Source: Variovorax sp. KBW07 (GTDB taxonomy: Bacteria; Pseudomonadota; Gammaproteobacteria; Burkholderiales; Burkholderiaceae_C). Taken from it: a DNA stretch of 49,766 nucleotides. Both the position numbers and the translations under genes were made by a program. This document shows positions 20,226 through 28,490 of the stretch, in pieces. The DNA lies in assembly GCF_003852515.1 (NCBI RefSeq), contig NZ_QAJK01000156.1:1-49766 (forward strand), given 5' to 3'. Numbering within the stretch: the stretch's first letter is position 1; the number at the start of each line of letters is the position of its first letter. The notes beneath the pieces were generated by a model. That model was not told the origin of the DNA. It ran no database searches and saw only the letters and a program-made list of their open reading frames with translations.

Positions 20226-21886
20226 TCGGTGCTTTCTGAAGTTGCAAGGCTGCGCTGGCGAGCCGCCGCCAGCGCCTGCTCGCGCAGCGGCGCCTTGACG
20301 AGCTTGCCGTTGAGGTTGCGTGGCAGCGGCGCGGCGCTCACGCTCACGAAATCGGGGGTCTTGTAGTCGGCCAGCATGCGGCGGCACAGGGCGCGCACGG
20401 CCTCGGCATCGACCGGTTCAGTGGCATGCACGAACACATGCACCCGCTCGCCCAGCACGGGGCAAGGGCTCGCCACGGCGGCCACCTCGATCACGCCCGG
20501 GTGGCGCTGGATCACGTTCTCCAGCTCGACGCAGTACACCTTGTAGCCGCCCCGGTTGATCATGTCCTTGATGCGATCGAACACGCGCACGAAGCCTTCG
20601 GCGTCGACGCTGCCGATGTCGCCCGAACGCCAGTAGCCGGCCACGAAGGCGCCGCGCGTGGCGTCGGGGTTGGCCCAGTAGCCGATGGCGTTGCCGGGGC
20701 TGCGTATCCACAGTTCGCCCGACTCGCCGGCGGCCACTTCGCGCCCCTCGGTATCGAGCACGCGGATGTCGATGCAGGGCAGCAGCGTGCCGACCGTGTC
20801 GGGCTTGCGCGCCGCGTCGCCGCGCCCGGTGAGCGACACGGCCGACGTGGTCTCGGTGGCGCCGAAACCGTTGTACAGCGCCAGGCCGGGCAAGGCTTCA
20901 GCCAGCCGCGCGATGGTGATCTCGGGCATGGCCGCGCCACCGAAATGCCCGATGCGCCAGCAGGAAAGATCGTGCCGGCGCAAATCGGGATGCAGCAGGC
21001 AGAGGTTGTACATGGCCGGAACCATCACGGCGGCGGTGATGCGCCGGGCATCGATTTCGGCCAGCACCTGGCCGGCATTGAACTGCCGCATGCAGACAAG
21101 GCAGGCGCCCGCCTGCAGCGCCACCACGACCACCGCCAGCAGGCCGGAAATGTGCGAGGCCGGAATGACGAGCAGCATGCGGTCGTCGGCCAAGTAGCCG
21201 AAGCTGCGGATGTAGTTGCGCGCGGTGTGGAAGAAGCCCAGGTGCGACAGCACCGCGCCCTTCGGGTGGCCCGTGGTGCCCGAGGTGTACATGAGGCAGG
21301 CGGGCTGCATGTCGCTGAAGTCCGCGGCCAGCGGCGCGTCGCTGCCGGAGGCCAGCAGCGCGGCGTAGGCGAGCGCACCGGGCCGCACTTCGGCACCCAG
21401 CGCAGGCTCTTCGAGGCAGACGACGCAATGCACGCATGCGATGTCTTCGGCGCGCGGCAGTCGGTCGGCCAGCGACGCTTCGAACACCAGCGCCGCCGCG
21501 CCGCACTGGTTGAGCATGTACTTCAGCTCCTCGGCGCTCTGCCGGATGCCGATGGGCACCGCGATCGCGCCGAGCCGCCAGGTGCCCGCCAGCAGCACCA
21601 CGAATTCGAAACGGTTTCCGACGAACAGCGCCACGCGGTCGCCGGCCTTCACGCGTTGCGCGGCCAGTCCGCCGGCAACGCGGTCGGCCAGCCGGTCGAG
21701 CTCGCGGTAGCTGAGGGTCGTGGCGCCGTCTTCGATGGCCGGCGCGTCGCCTCGCAAGGCCACCGACTCGCGCAGCATGGCGTCGAGGTTGCGCGGCCGT
21801 TCGGCGTAGCAAGGCACCAGCCGGTCGCCGTAGAGTGCTTCGATGCGCACGGTGTCGCCGTGCGGCGTGACGATGGGTCCGCTCAT
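20222..21886 (-). CDS. AMP-dependent acyl-CoA synthetase/ligase
   Basis: 554-residue ANL-superfamily enzyme that activates a carboxylic acid to its CoA thioester via an acyl-adenylate. It has the P-loop MYTSGTTGHPKGAVLS, the A5 motif YNGFGATETT, the A7/A8 region YWRSGDIG and KDMINRGGYKVY, and the C-terminal catalytic lysine in NLNGKLVKAPL. The N-terminal 40 residues are family-normal. It is coupled by ATGA overlaps to the SDR gene upstream and the thiolase gene downstream. The acid substrate cannot be read from sequence; medium-chain, aromatic or cyclic acids are all possible. Confidence 0.9.
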   Translation of the reverse strand: MSGPIVTPHGDTVRIEALYGDRLVPCYAERPRNLDAMLRESVALRGDAPAIEDGATTLSYRELDRLADRVAGGLAAQRVKAGDRVALFVGNRFEFVVLLAGTWRLGAIAVPIGIRQSAEELKYMLNQCGAAALVFEASLADRLPRAEDIACVHCVVCLEEPALGAEVRPGALAYAALLASGSDAPLAADFSDMQPACLMYTSGTTGHPKGAVLSHLGFFHTARNYIRSFGYLADDRMLLVIPASHISGLLAVVVVALQAGACLVCMRQFNAGQVLAEIDARRITAAVMVPAMYNLCLLHPDLRRHDLSCWRIGHFGGAAMPEITIARLAEALPGLALYNGFGATETTSAVSLTGRGDAARKPDTVGTLLPCIDIRVLDTEGREVAAGESGELWIRSPGNAIGYWANPDATRGAFVAGYWRSGDIGSVDAEGFVRVFDRIKDMINRGGYKVYCVELENVIQRHPGVIEVAAVASPCPVLGERVHVFVHATEPVDAEAVRALCRRMLADYKTPDFVSVSAAPLPRNLNGKLVKAPLREQALAAARQRSLATSESTE

Positions 21887-22704
21887 GTGGCTGGCCGTCC
21901 TTCACGCGCCTCACGCGGCATCGTGGGCTCGCGCATGCGCACCGCGCCATCGATGCGCACCACCGAGCCGTTCATCATCCCGTTCTCTATCAATGCCTGC
22001 ACCATGTGCGCGAACTCTTCCGGCCGCCCCGGGCGCGGCGGAAAGGGCACGTCGTCGATCAGCGTGCGGCGGGTGTGCGCGGGCACGACCTCGTACATGC
22101 CGGTTTCGAAAGTGCCCGGCGCAATCGCCATCACGCGGATGCCGAAGCGCGCCAGTTCACGGGCCAGCGGCAGCGTCATGCTGGCCACGCCGGCCTTGGA
22201 CGATCCGTAGGCCGCCTGCGCCGACAGCGCCTCGTAGGCAGCCACCGAGGCGGTGTTGACGACCACGCCGCGGTCTTCCTCGCCATCGTCCGACGATTCG
22301 CCACCGAGGCCTTCAGCGAACAGGCGGATGGTGTTGAAGGTGCCCACGAGGTTGATCTCGATCACGCGCCGGAACACGTCGAGCTCGCGCGGCACGATGC
22401 GGCCCGTGGCCTTGTCGGTGCGGAACACGCGCGCCGGGCCGAGCACGCCGGCGCAATTGACCAGGATGCGCGGCGTGCCCAGCGCGGCACGCACCTGTGC
22501 GAACGCGGCTTCCATGTCGGCCGCCGAACTCACGTCGCCGCCGATGGCCAGGAGCTTCATCTCTTGCGCCAGTGCATCGAGCGGCGCGCCGGCCAGGTCG
22601 ATGGCCGCCACGTGGGCGCCCTGTGCGGCCAGCCGCTGCACGGTGGCACGGCCTAGCCCCGAGGCAGCGCCGGTGACGACGGCGACCTTTCCCTTGATCT
22701 GCAT
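21883..22704 (-). CDS. Short-chain dehydrogenase/reductase (3-hydroxyacyl-CoA dehydrogenase-like)
   Basis: 273-residue Rossmann-fold NAD(P) oxidoreductase. It has the cofactor motif TGAASGLG near residue 10, the NCAGVLG structural motif, the catalytic serine in VVNTASVAAYE and Tyr-Lys in AYGSSKAG. It resembles type-2 hydroxyacyl-CoA dehydrogenases (HSD17B10-like), which fits an operon with a ligase and a thiolase. The ATG at 22704 follows GGAAGAAC. An in-frame ATG at 22758 would overlap the upstream gene. It is paralogous to the next gene upstream, sharing the C-terminal PLARELxxxGIRVMxIAPGxFET layout. Confidence 0.87.
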   Translation of the reverse strand: MQIKGKVAVVTGAASGLGRATVQRLAAQGAHVAAIDLAGAPLDALAQEMKLLAIGGDVSSAADMEAAFAQVRAALGTPRILVNCAGVLGPARVFRTDKATGRIVPRELDVFRRVIEINLVGTFNTIRLFAEGLGGESSDDGEEDRGVVVNTASVAAYEALSAQAAYGSSKAGVASMTLPLARELARFGIRVMAIAPGTFETGMYEVVPAHTRRTLIDDVPFPPRPGRPEEFAHMVQALIENGMMNGSVVRIDGAVRMREPTMPREAREGRPAT

Positions 22705-22726
22705 GGTTCTTCCTTGTTGCCTGCGT

Positions 22727-23524
22727 TCAGACGCGCGCCGGCATGCGCAGCCCGCCATCGAGGCGGATCACCTCGCCATTGAGCATCGGGTTGGCGACGA
22801 TGGCCAGCACCAGTGCCGCGAATTCGCTGGCCTGGCCCGGGCGCCTGGGAAATGGCGGCATGGCCGCGAACACCACGTCGCGCGATCGGGGCGCGAGGTT
22901 CATGGTCATCGGTGTCTCGAACACGCCGGGCGCGATGCCCATGACGCGAATGCCGTGCTCGCCCAGTTCCCGCGCCAGCGGCAGCACCATGCCGGCCACG
23001 CCGCCCTTGGACGCGGCATAGGCGGCCTGCCCCATCTGGCCGTCGAAGGCGGCGATGGAGGCGGTGTTGACGATGACGCCGGCCTGCGCGTCGCCGGTGC
23101 GGGCCTCGATCATCTGCGGCACGGCGCAGCGGATGCAGTTGATGGCGCCCAGCAGGTTGATTTCGATGACGCGGCGAAACTCCGCCAGCGGCATCGCCAC
23201 GCCGCGGCGCACCACGCTGCCGGGGTCGGCAATGCCGGCGCAGTTCACCAGGATCGCGACGGGGCCGAGCCGCGAAGCGATGTTGCCGAACACGGCCTCG
23301 ATGCCGTCCGCATCGGCCACGTCGGCCGCGAATCCGCTGGCGCCCATGGCCGCGGCGGTGGCCGCGACCGCCGCCGCGTCGCGGTCGATCAGCGCGACGC
23401 GCGCGCCCGCGTCGCGCAGCGCCTGCGCGGTCGCGGCGCCCAGCCCCGACGCGCCGCCGGTGACCACCGCCACGCGGCCCTGCACCGCCTTGCCGATATC
23501 GATGCCTGTGTCTTGCACGCCCAT
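22727..23524 (-). CDS. Short-chain dehydrogenase/reductase, paralogue of the adjacent SDR
   Basis: 265-residue SDR with TGGASGLG cofactor loop, NCAGIAD motif, catalytic Ser in VNTASIAAFD and Tyr-Lys in AYAASKGG. Its ending (FPRRPGQASEFAALV, GEVIRLDGGLRMPARV) parallels that of the downstream SDR, indicating an old tandem duplication with divergence. It starts one base after the binding-protein stop and lies 22 bases before the second SDR. Two SDRs in one operon suggest two oxidation steps or two stereoisomers. Confidence 0.87.
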   Translation of the reverse strand: MGVQDTGIDIGKAVQGRVAVVTGGASGLGAATAQALRDAGARVALIDRDAAAVAATAAAMGASGFAADVADADGIEAVFGNIASRLGPVAILVNCAGIADPGSVVRRGVAMPLAEFRRVIEINLLGAINCIRCAVPQMIEARTGDAQAGVIVNTASIAAFDGQMGQAAYAASKGGVAGMVLPLARELGEHGIRVMGIAPGVFETPMTMNLAPRSRDVVFAAMPPFPRRPGQASEFAALVLAIVANPMLNGEVIRLDGGLRMPARV

Positions 23525-23525
23525 G

Positions 23526-24776
23526 TCAGTCGGGCCGACTCATCTTGCAGTTGACCGGCAGCTCGGTCACCGCGCCCGGCACCTTGGCCACTGTTTTCCA
23601 GCCCATGCCCAGGCCTTCGGCGTCGTACTTCACGCCCTTCACCAGCTGGTTGATGTACAGCGGGTGCGTGGCCTGATGGTCGTCCTTGCGCATCTGGATC
23701 TTGCCGAAGGGCGAGTCGTATTCCATGCCTTCGAGCGCCTGCGCGATCTTCACCAGGTCGGTGGTGTTGCCGACCTTCTCGATGGCCTTGGCGAGCATCT
23801 CGGTCTGCACCACGATGGAGGTGTAGTACAGGTCTTCGCCGAACTTGGCCTTGAAGTCCTTCTGGTACTTCTCGAGCGCCGGCGTCTTGTCTTCGACCGG
23901 CACGTTCGGGTGCCACGACGAGACCTGGAACACCGTGTTCTCGCCCGCCGCGCCGATCGACGTGGGCACGCCGAACAGGCCGCCGTAGTAGGTGATGTAG
24001 CGCGCGCCCAGGCCCGCGTCCTTGCTGGCGCGCACCAGCAGCGACAGGTCGTTGCCCCAGTTGCCGGTCAGCACCGTGTCGGCGCCCGACTGCTTGATCT
24101 TCAGCACGTAGGGCGAGAAGTCCTTCACCTTGCCGAAGGGATGGAAGTCGTCGCCGACGAACTGCACATCGGGGCGCGCCTTGCCGATGATCTCGCGCGC
24201 ATCGGCGCTGACCTCGCGCCCGAAGGCGTAGTCCTGGTTGATGAGGTAGATCCTCTTGATCTGCGGGTTCTTCTTCACGTAGTCGGCAATGGCGTACATC
24301 TTCATGAGCTGGTGCGCCTCGAAGCGGAACATCCAGAAGCTGCACTTCTCGCCCGTCAGCTCGGGCAGCGCCGAGCCGTAGTTGAGGTACAGCACGCGTG
24401 ATTGCGGGTTGCGCTGGTTGTGCTTTTCGACCGCGCCCAGCAAGGCGCCGGCAATGCCGGAGTTGCCGGCCTGCACCATGAAGCTGATCTTCTGGTCCAC
24501 CGTGCTGTTGAGCATCGAGATGGCCTTGGCCGGATCGCCGGCGTTGTCCATGGCCACCACTTCGAGCTTGCGGCCCAGCACGCCGCCGCGCTCGTTGATG
24601 AGGTTCACCGCGTACAGCAGCGTCTTGGACACGGTCACGCCGGTCGAGGCCGTGGGCCCCGAGAACGTGTCGATGTGCGCAATGCGGATCGGCGGCTGTT
24701 GCTGTTGTTGTGCCGACGCGGCGAGCGTGCAGGCGGCCAGTGCCAGGGCTGCGCCGCAAGAGCGAAAGAAAGCCAT
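23526..24776 (-). CDS. Branched-chain amino acid-type ABC transporter substrate-binding protein
   Basis: 416-residue periplasmic binding protein of the Leu/Ile/Val (Peripla_BP_6) class. The signal peptide is MAFFRSCGAALALAACTL onward with probable cleavage after ASA, followed by a short glutamine run encoded by CAG/CAA repeats. IDTFSGPTASTGV and NERGGVLGRKLEVVAMD are the usual first-lobe blocks. The ATG at 24776 follows CGGAGAC. It leads the acyl-CoA operon, but no permease or ATPase gene accompanies it in this window, so it must share a transporter encoded elsewhere. Proteins of this kind near ligase/thiolase genes often bind aromatic or other carboxylic acids. Confidence 0.85.
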   Translation of the reverse strand: MAFFRSCGAALALAACTLAASAQQQQQPPIRIAHIDTFSGPTASTGVTVSKTLLYAVNLINERGGVLGRKLEVVAMDNAGDPAKAISMLNSTVDQKISFMVQAGNSGIAGALLGAVEKHNQRNPQSRVLYLNYGSALPELTGEKCSFWMFRFEAHQLMKMYAIADYVKKNPQIKRIYLINQDYAFGREVSADAREIIGKARPDVQFVGDDFHPFGKVKDFSPYVLKIKQSGADTVLTGNWGNDLSLLVRASKDAGLGARYITYYGGLFGVPTSIGAAGENTVFQVSSWHPNVPVEDKTPALEKYQKDFKAKFGEDLYYTSIVVQTEMLAKAIEKVGNTTDLVKIAQALEGMEYDSPFGKIQMRKDDHQATHPLYINQLVKGVKYDAEGLGMGWKTVAKVPGAVTELPVNCKMSRPD

Positions 24777-24842
24777 TTTTGTCTCCGTTGATGGCCGGCG
24801 CGCGGAGGGTGCGAGCTGGCCCTTTTCTTCTCGGTCATTTAA

Positions 24843-24860
24843 AGTTACTTTGCAGTAACT
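24843..24860. promoter_or_regulatory. TetR-type operator
   Basis: AGTTACT (24843-24849), spacer TTGC, AGTAACT (24854-24860): a perfect seven-base inverted repeat, 18 bases overall, between the binding-protein gene and the divergent TetR gene. It lies at about +1 to +18 of the predicted leftward transcript, so binding would block the acyl-CoA operon. Confidence 0.75.
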
Positions 24861-24867
24861 CGTGGTG

Positions 24868-24896
24868 AATATAAAGTTGGCACCGCGTCCCGTCAA
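24868..24896 (-). promoter_or_regulatory. Promoter of the leftward acyl-CoA operon
   Basis: On the reverse strand: TTGACG (complement of 24891-24896), 17-base spacer, TATATT (complement of 24868-24873). Both boxes match five of six consensus bases. The transcription start would fall at the edge of the adjacent TetR operator. Confidence 0.7.
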
Positions 24897-24942
24897 GCGG
24901 GCAGACCCCGTTTCATCGTTGACCGACAATCCACTTCCACCC

Positions 24943-25593
24943 ATGGTTGCACCGCCCCCAGACTCCTCCACTCCCAAGACAGCGCGCTGGAACAACGCGT
25001 TGGCCGACGCCCCCGATCCGCGCGAAATCCGCAAGCGGGCGCTCATCGCCGCGGCCGGGCGCACCTTCGGCGTCAAGGGTTTCCACAACACCACGCTGGA
25101 CGACATCGCGAGCGCTCTGTCGGTCACCAAGCCGGCGCTGTACCGCTACGTCAAGAACAAGCACGAGATCCTGTACGAGTGCCATGGCCTGGCCATCGGC
25201 ATGGCCGAGGAAGCACTGCAGAGCGCCGAGTCGGAGAGCGCCACCGCGCTGGACGCGCTGCGCCTGTTCGTGAGCCTCTACATCCGCAAGATGACGAGCG
25301 AGCTGGGCACGTGCGTGGTGCTGACCGAGTACTACTCGATGACCGAGCAGCACAGCGCGCTGATCCAGCAGCGGCGGCGGGTGGTCGACACGCAGCTGCG
25401 CGCATTGGTGTCCCGCTGCATCGACGAAGGCTCGATCGCGCCCTGCGACCCCAAGCTGGCGGTGTTCTTCTTCATGGGGGCCATCAACAACATCAACCGC
25501 TGGTTCACCGAAAAGGGTGCCACCAGCGGCGAGGCCATTGCCGAGGCCTTTGCCGACCATGTGGTGCTGGGGCTGCGCCCCACGAAGCGCTAG
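24943..25593 (+). CDS. TetR-family transcriptional regulator
   Basis: 216-residue repressor from the ATG at 24943. The N-terminal helix-turn-helix spans about residues 25-75 (GRTFGVKGFHNTTLDD, then SVTKPALYRYVKNKHEIL). The C-terminal ligand domain has the late FFFMGAINNINRWF helix common in acyl-CoA-responsive TetR proteins. In-frame GTG codons at 24862/24865 directly abut the operator and would sit in the promoter zone, so they were not chosen. It diverges from the ligase/SDR/thiolase operon and probably represses it until an acyl-CoA intermediate binds. Its stop abuts the stop of the convergent PLP gene with no spacer. Confidence 0.87.
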   Translation: MVAPPPDSSTPKTARWNNALADAPDPREIRKRALIAAAGRTFGVKGFHNTTLDDIASALSVTKPALYRYVKNKHEILYECHGLAIGMAEEALQSAESESATALDALRLFVSLYIRKMTSELGTCVVLTEYYSMTEQHSALIQQRRRVVDTQLRALVSRCIDEGSIAPCDPKLAVFFFMGAINNINRWFTEKGATSGEAIAEAFADHVVLGLRPTKR

Positions 25594-26847
25594 CTAGTAG
25601 CGCGCGTCCACGCGGCGCGAACCGGTCGACCCGGCCGCGGCTGCATGCGTCTCCGGCTCCTCGAGCACCGCGGCCATGTCGCCCAGGTATTGCCCCACGA
25701 CCGGCTCGTGCGTGAGGTTGAGCATGTGGTGAATGCCCGGCGGATCGTTCACGTAGCCCACCGTCCAGCCGCGTGCCGTCATTCCCCTGCCGATGGCCGC
25801 CATGTCGCGCAGCGGTGAGCCGAAGGCGAAGATGCACAGCTTCGGGTTCCCCAGCGTCGGCAAGCCCAGCGCATCGAGCCCTTGCTGCATGGCGCGCCGC
25901 GTGGCCATGATGCTTTCGGTCACGCGCAGGTAGCCGTCCTTGCCCAGGTAGTTCATGACCGCCCACGCGGCGGCGATGGCGCCGCCGGCGCGCGTGCCGA
26001 CGAGCGTGTGCGTGAAGTACTGGCCGCGCGGCCAGTTGTCGAAGTAGTAGCCCATGAGCGCGAACGACGCGGAGTCGGCAAAGAACAGCGTCGACGCGCC
26101 CTTGGCCGTGTAGCCGTACTTGTGCAGGTCGGCCGAGATCGACGTCACACCCTCGACCGCGAAATCGAAGTCGGGAATGTCGGCGCCCAGCTCGCGCGCG
26201 AACGGTGCGAAGTAGCCGCCGACGCAGGCATCCACATGCATCCAGATGTCGTGCTCGCGCGCCAGTGCGGCGATCTGGGGAATGGCATCGACCACGCCAT
26301 GCGGGAACGCGGGCGCCGAGCCGACGAGCATCACCGTGTCGGCCGTCAGGGCCGCGCGCAGGGCGGCCACGTCGGCGCAAAAATCTTCGCCCAGCGGCGT
26401 GCGCACCGGCTCCAGCCCCAGGAAGTAGGCGGCCTTGTCGAAGGCCGGGTGCGCGCTCTGCGGCATCACGATGCGCGGCTTGCCCATGCCGGGGCGACGC
26501 GTCAGCGCGCGGTCGCGGGCGCACTTCACGGCAAGAAAAATGCTCTCGGTGCCGCCTGTTGTCATCGCGCCGCAGGCCTCTGCCCCGCCATGCAGCAGGC
26601 CGAGCCCCATGGCCACCACTTCCGCCTCGAACTTGGCAAGGCTGCCGAAGGCGCGCGGCCCCAGGCCGTTCTCCGAGAAGTACATCAGGTAGGCCTGCTT
26701 GGCCACGTCGAGCACGTCTTCGCCGGCGTAGTGAATGAACATCGGCACGCGGCCGCCGCGCCAGTCCACGTCGTTGCTGCTGGCGTCCTTCAGCTGGCGC
26801 TGCAGTTCTTCCCAGGCAATGCCGTGGGCGGGGAGTCGTGTGGTCAT
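25594..26847 (-). CDS. PLP-dependent lyase/decarboxylase, sphingosine-1-phosphate lyase-like
   Basis: 417-residue fold-type I PLP enzyme of the group II decarboxylase/sphingosine-phosphate lyase branch. Cofactor residues are clear: the phosphate-binding TTGGTESIF, His133 stacking position in PQSAHPAFDKA, Asp206 in WMHVDACVGGYF and Schiff-base Lys243 in SADLHKYGYTAKG. The HVDAC-GG and HKYG motifs are typical of sphingosine-1-phosphate lyases, which cleave a C-C bond to give an aldehyde and phosphoethanolamine. An amino-acid decarboxylase role is the alternative. It is the last gene of a leftward operon behind a TauABC/SsuABC-like importer, 8 bases after the permease gene, so it probably acts on the imported compound or a derivative. 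Confidence 0.8.
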   Translation of the reverse strand: MTTRLPAHGIAWEELQRQLKDASSNDVDWRGGRVPMFIHYAGEDVLDVAKQAYLMYFSENGLGPRAFGSLAKFEAEVVAMGLGLLHGGAEACGAMTTGGTESIFLAVKCARDRALTRRPGMGKPRIVMPQSAHPAFDKAAYFLGLEPVRTPLGEDFCADVAALRAALTADTVMLVGSAPAFPHGVVDAIPQIAALAREHDIWMHVDACVGGYFAPFARELGADIPDFDFAVEGVTSISADLHKYGYTAKGASTLFFADSASFALMGYYFDNWPRGQYFTHTLVGTRAGGAIAAAWAVMNYLGKDGYLRVTESIMATRRAMQQGLDALGLPTLGNPKLCIFAFGSPLRDMAAIGRGMTARGWTVGYVNDPPGIHHMLNLTHEPVVGQYLGDMAAVLEEPETHAAAAGSTGSRRVDARY

Positions 26848-26855
26848 GGTGGGGG

Positions 26856-27671
26856 CTATCCTTCTTTGCCGCCCCAGTGGACGACCTTGTTTTCGAGTGC
26901 GCGCGCCAGCAGGTCGAGCGCATAGCCCAGCACCGCCATGATCAGCGCGCCGACGATCACGACGTTGGTGAGCAGGAAGTCCGAGGCCGACATCGCCATG
27001 TAGGCAATGCCCGCGTTGGTGGCGATCATTTCGGCGCCCACCAGCATCGTCACGCCGATGCCGATGCTCACGCGGATGCTGGTGAAGATGCCCGGCAGGC
27101 TGGCCGGAAAAATCACGCGCCGGAAGATCATGGTGCGCGAGGCACCCAGCGCCATCGCGGCCTGCACCTTGCGCCGGCCCACGCCGCGCACCGCCTGCAT
27201 CGAGCTGATCGACAGGATGGGGAACAGCGCAAGCACGATGATCACGATCTTCGCAACCTCGCCGATGCCGAACCAGATGATCAGCAGCGGCAGCAGCGCG
27301 AGCTTGGGCATCGGCCGCGAAATCTCGATGGGCGGATCGAGCACCGCCTTCACCGTTTCGTTCATGCCCATCCACAGGCCCAACGGCACCGCGACCAGCA
27401 CCGTGAGCACGAACGCCAGCCCGAAGCGAAACAGGCTGATGCCCAGGTGGTGCGCCAGCGTCTTGCCCTGGTAGCCGTTCTGCATCAGCTGCAGGAAGGT
27501 CTGCCACACCGACACCGGCGACGGCAGGAACAGCGGCGCCACCAACGGCTTGTCGCCCATCAGCGGCGTGGTGATGAGGAACCACAACAGCAGCAGCACG
27601 CCGAACGAGCCCAGGTTGATCCAGCGCGAGCGGCCCGTGGCGCCCGGCGTGTGTTGCGCGGCCCCGCTCAT
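26856..27671 (-). CDS. ABC transporter permease, nitrate/sulfonate/taurine type
   Basis: 271-residue inner-membrane protein with about six helices (first at LGSFGVLLLLWFLI). The cytoplasmic ATPase-docking loop AAMALGASRTMIFRRVIFPASLPGI is the EAA motif of the SsuC/TauC family. The start at 27671 overlaps the ATPase stop as ATGA. The substrate class is inferred from family (sulfonates, taurine, nitrate, thiamine precursors); the operon's PLP enzyme suggests an amino compound. Confidence 0.88.
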   Translation of the reverse strand: MSGAAQHTPGATGRSRWINLGSFGVLLLLWFLITTPLMGDKPLVAPLFLPSPVSVWQTFLQLMQNGYQGKTLAHHLGISLFRFGLAFVLTVLVAVPLGLWMGMNETVKAVLDPPIEISRPMPKLALLPLLIIWFGIGEVAKIVIIVLALFPILSISSMQAVRGVGRRKVQAAMALGASRTMIFRRVIFPASLPGIFTSIRVSIGIGVTMLVGAEMIATNAGIAYMAMSASDFLLTNVVIVGALIMAVLGYALDLLARALENKVVHWGGKEG

Positions 27672-28486
27672 CGCTCGCTCTCCTGGCGCTGCGCCGTCAG
27701 GGCCTCTTCGCGCAGCAGCCCGAATATCTCGGCCTTCATGCGTGCGAACTCGGGGCTGGCCACCACGGCCGGGTCGGCGCTCTGCGCAAACACGGGCCGA
27801 AACTTCGCCTTGATGCGGCCGGGCCGCGCCGACATCACCACCACTTCCGTGGCCAGGAACAGCGCCTCGTCGATGCTGTGCGTGATCCACAGCACCGTCT
27901 TGTGGGTCTCGTGCCAGATGCGCTTGATTTCTTCCTGCAGCAGCTCGCGCGTCTGCGCGTCGAGCGCCGCGAAGGGCTCGTCCATCAGCAATATCTCCGG
28001 GTCGTTGGCCAGCGCGCGTGCAATGCCCACGCGCTGCTGCATGCCGCCCGAAAGCTCGTACGGATAGCGCTTGGCAAAGCCCGTGAGCCCGACCATCTCA
28101 AGGTAATGCGCCGCAATGCGCGCCGCTTCCGCCGCCGGCTTGCCGGTCGCCAGCGGACCGAAGGCCACGTTGTCGTGCACGCTCATCCAGGTGAACAGCG
28201 CGCCCTGCTGGAACACCACGCCGCGCCGGGGGTCGGGGCCGCGCACCGGCAGGCCGTCCATCAGCACCTGGCCGCTGGTCGGCTGCTCGAAGCCCGCAAG
28301 AATGTTGAGCAGCGTGCTCTTGCCGCAGCCCGAGGGGCCGAGCAGGCAGGTGAACTCGCCCTTGGCGATGTCGAGCGTGATCGGCTCCAGCGCCTGCACC
28401 GCGTCGGGCCCCTGCCCGAAACGCTTGCTCACCTGCTCGAAGCGGACCTTGGGCGAACCGTTCGCGTGGTGTGCCGGCTGCTGCAT
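27668..28486 (-). CDS. ABC transporter ATP-binding protein, nitrate/sulfonate/taurine type
   Basis: 272-residue ATPase with Walker A GPSGCGKSTLL, Q-loop VVFQQGALFTWM, signature LSGGMQQRVGIARAL, Walker B ILLMDEPFAALD and switch His in LWITHSIDEAL. The sequence and length match the SsuB/TauB group. It lies four bases after the binding-protein gene and overlaps the permease gene, forming a standard SBP-ATPase-permease order transcribed leftward. Confidence 0.9.
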   Translation of the reverse strand: MQQPAHHANGSPKVRFEQVSKRFGQGPDAVQALEPITLDIAKGEFTCLLGPSGCGKSTLLNILAGFEQPTSGQVLMDGLPVRGPDPRRGVVFQQGALFTWMSVHDNVAFGPLATGKPAAEAARIAAHYLEMVGLTGFAKRYPYELSGGMQQRVGIARALANDPEILLMDEPFAALDAQTRELLQEEIKRIWHETHKTVLWITHSIDEALFLATEVVVMSARPGRIKAKFRPVFAQSADPAVVASPEFARMKAEIFGLLREEALTAQRQESER

Positions 28487-28490
28487 CGGC

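Noticed and set aside
24862-24942. Upstream GTG start for the TetR gene
   Set aside because: It would begin directly at the operator edge and inside the divergent promoter zone, and adds residues outside the TetR fold.
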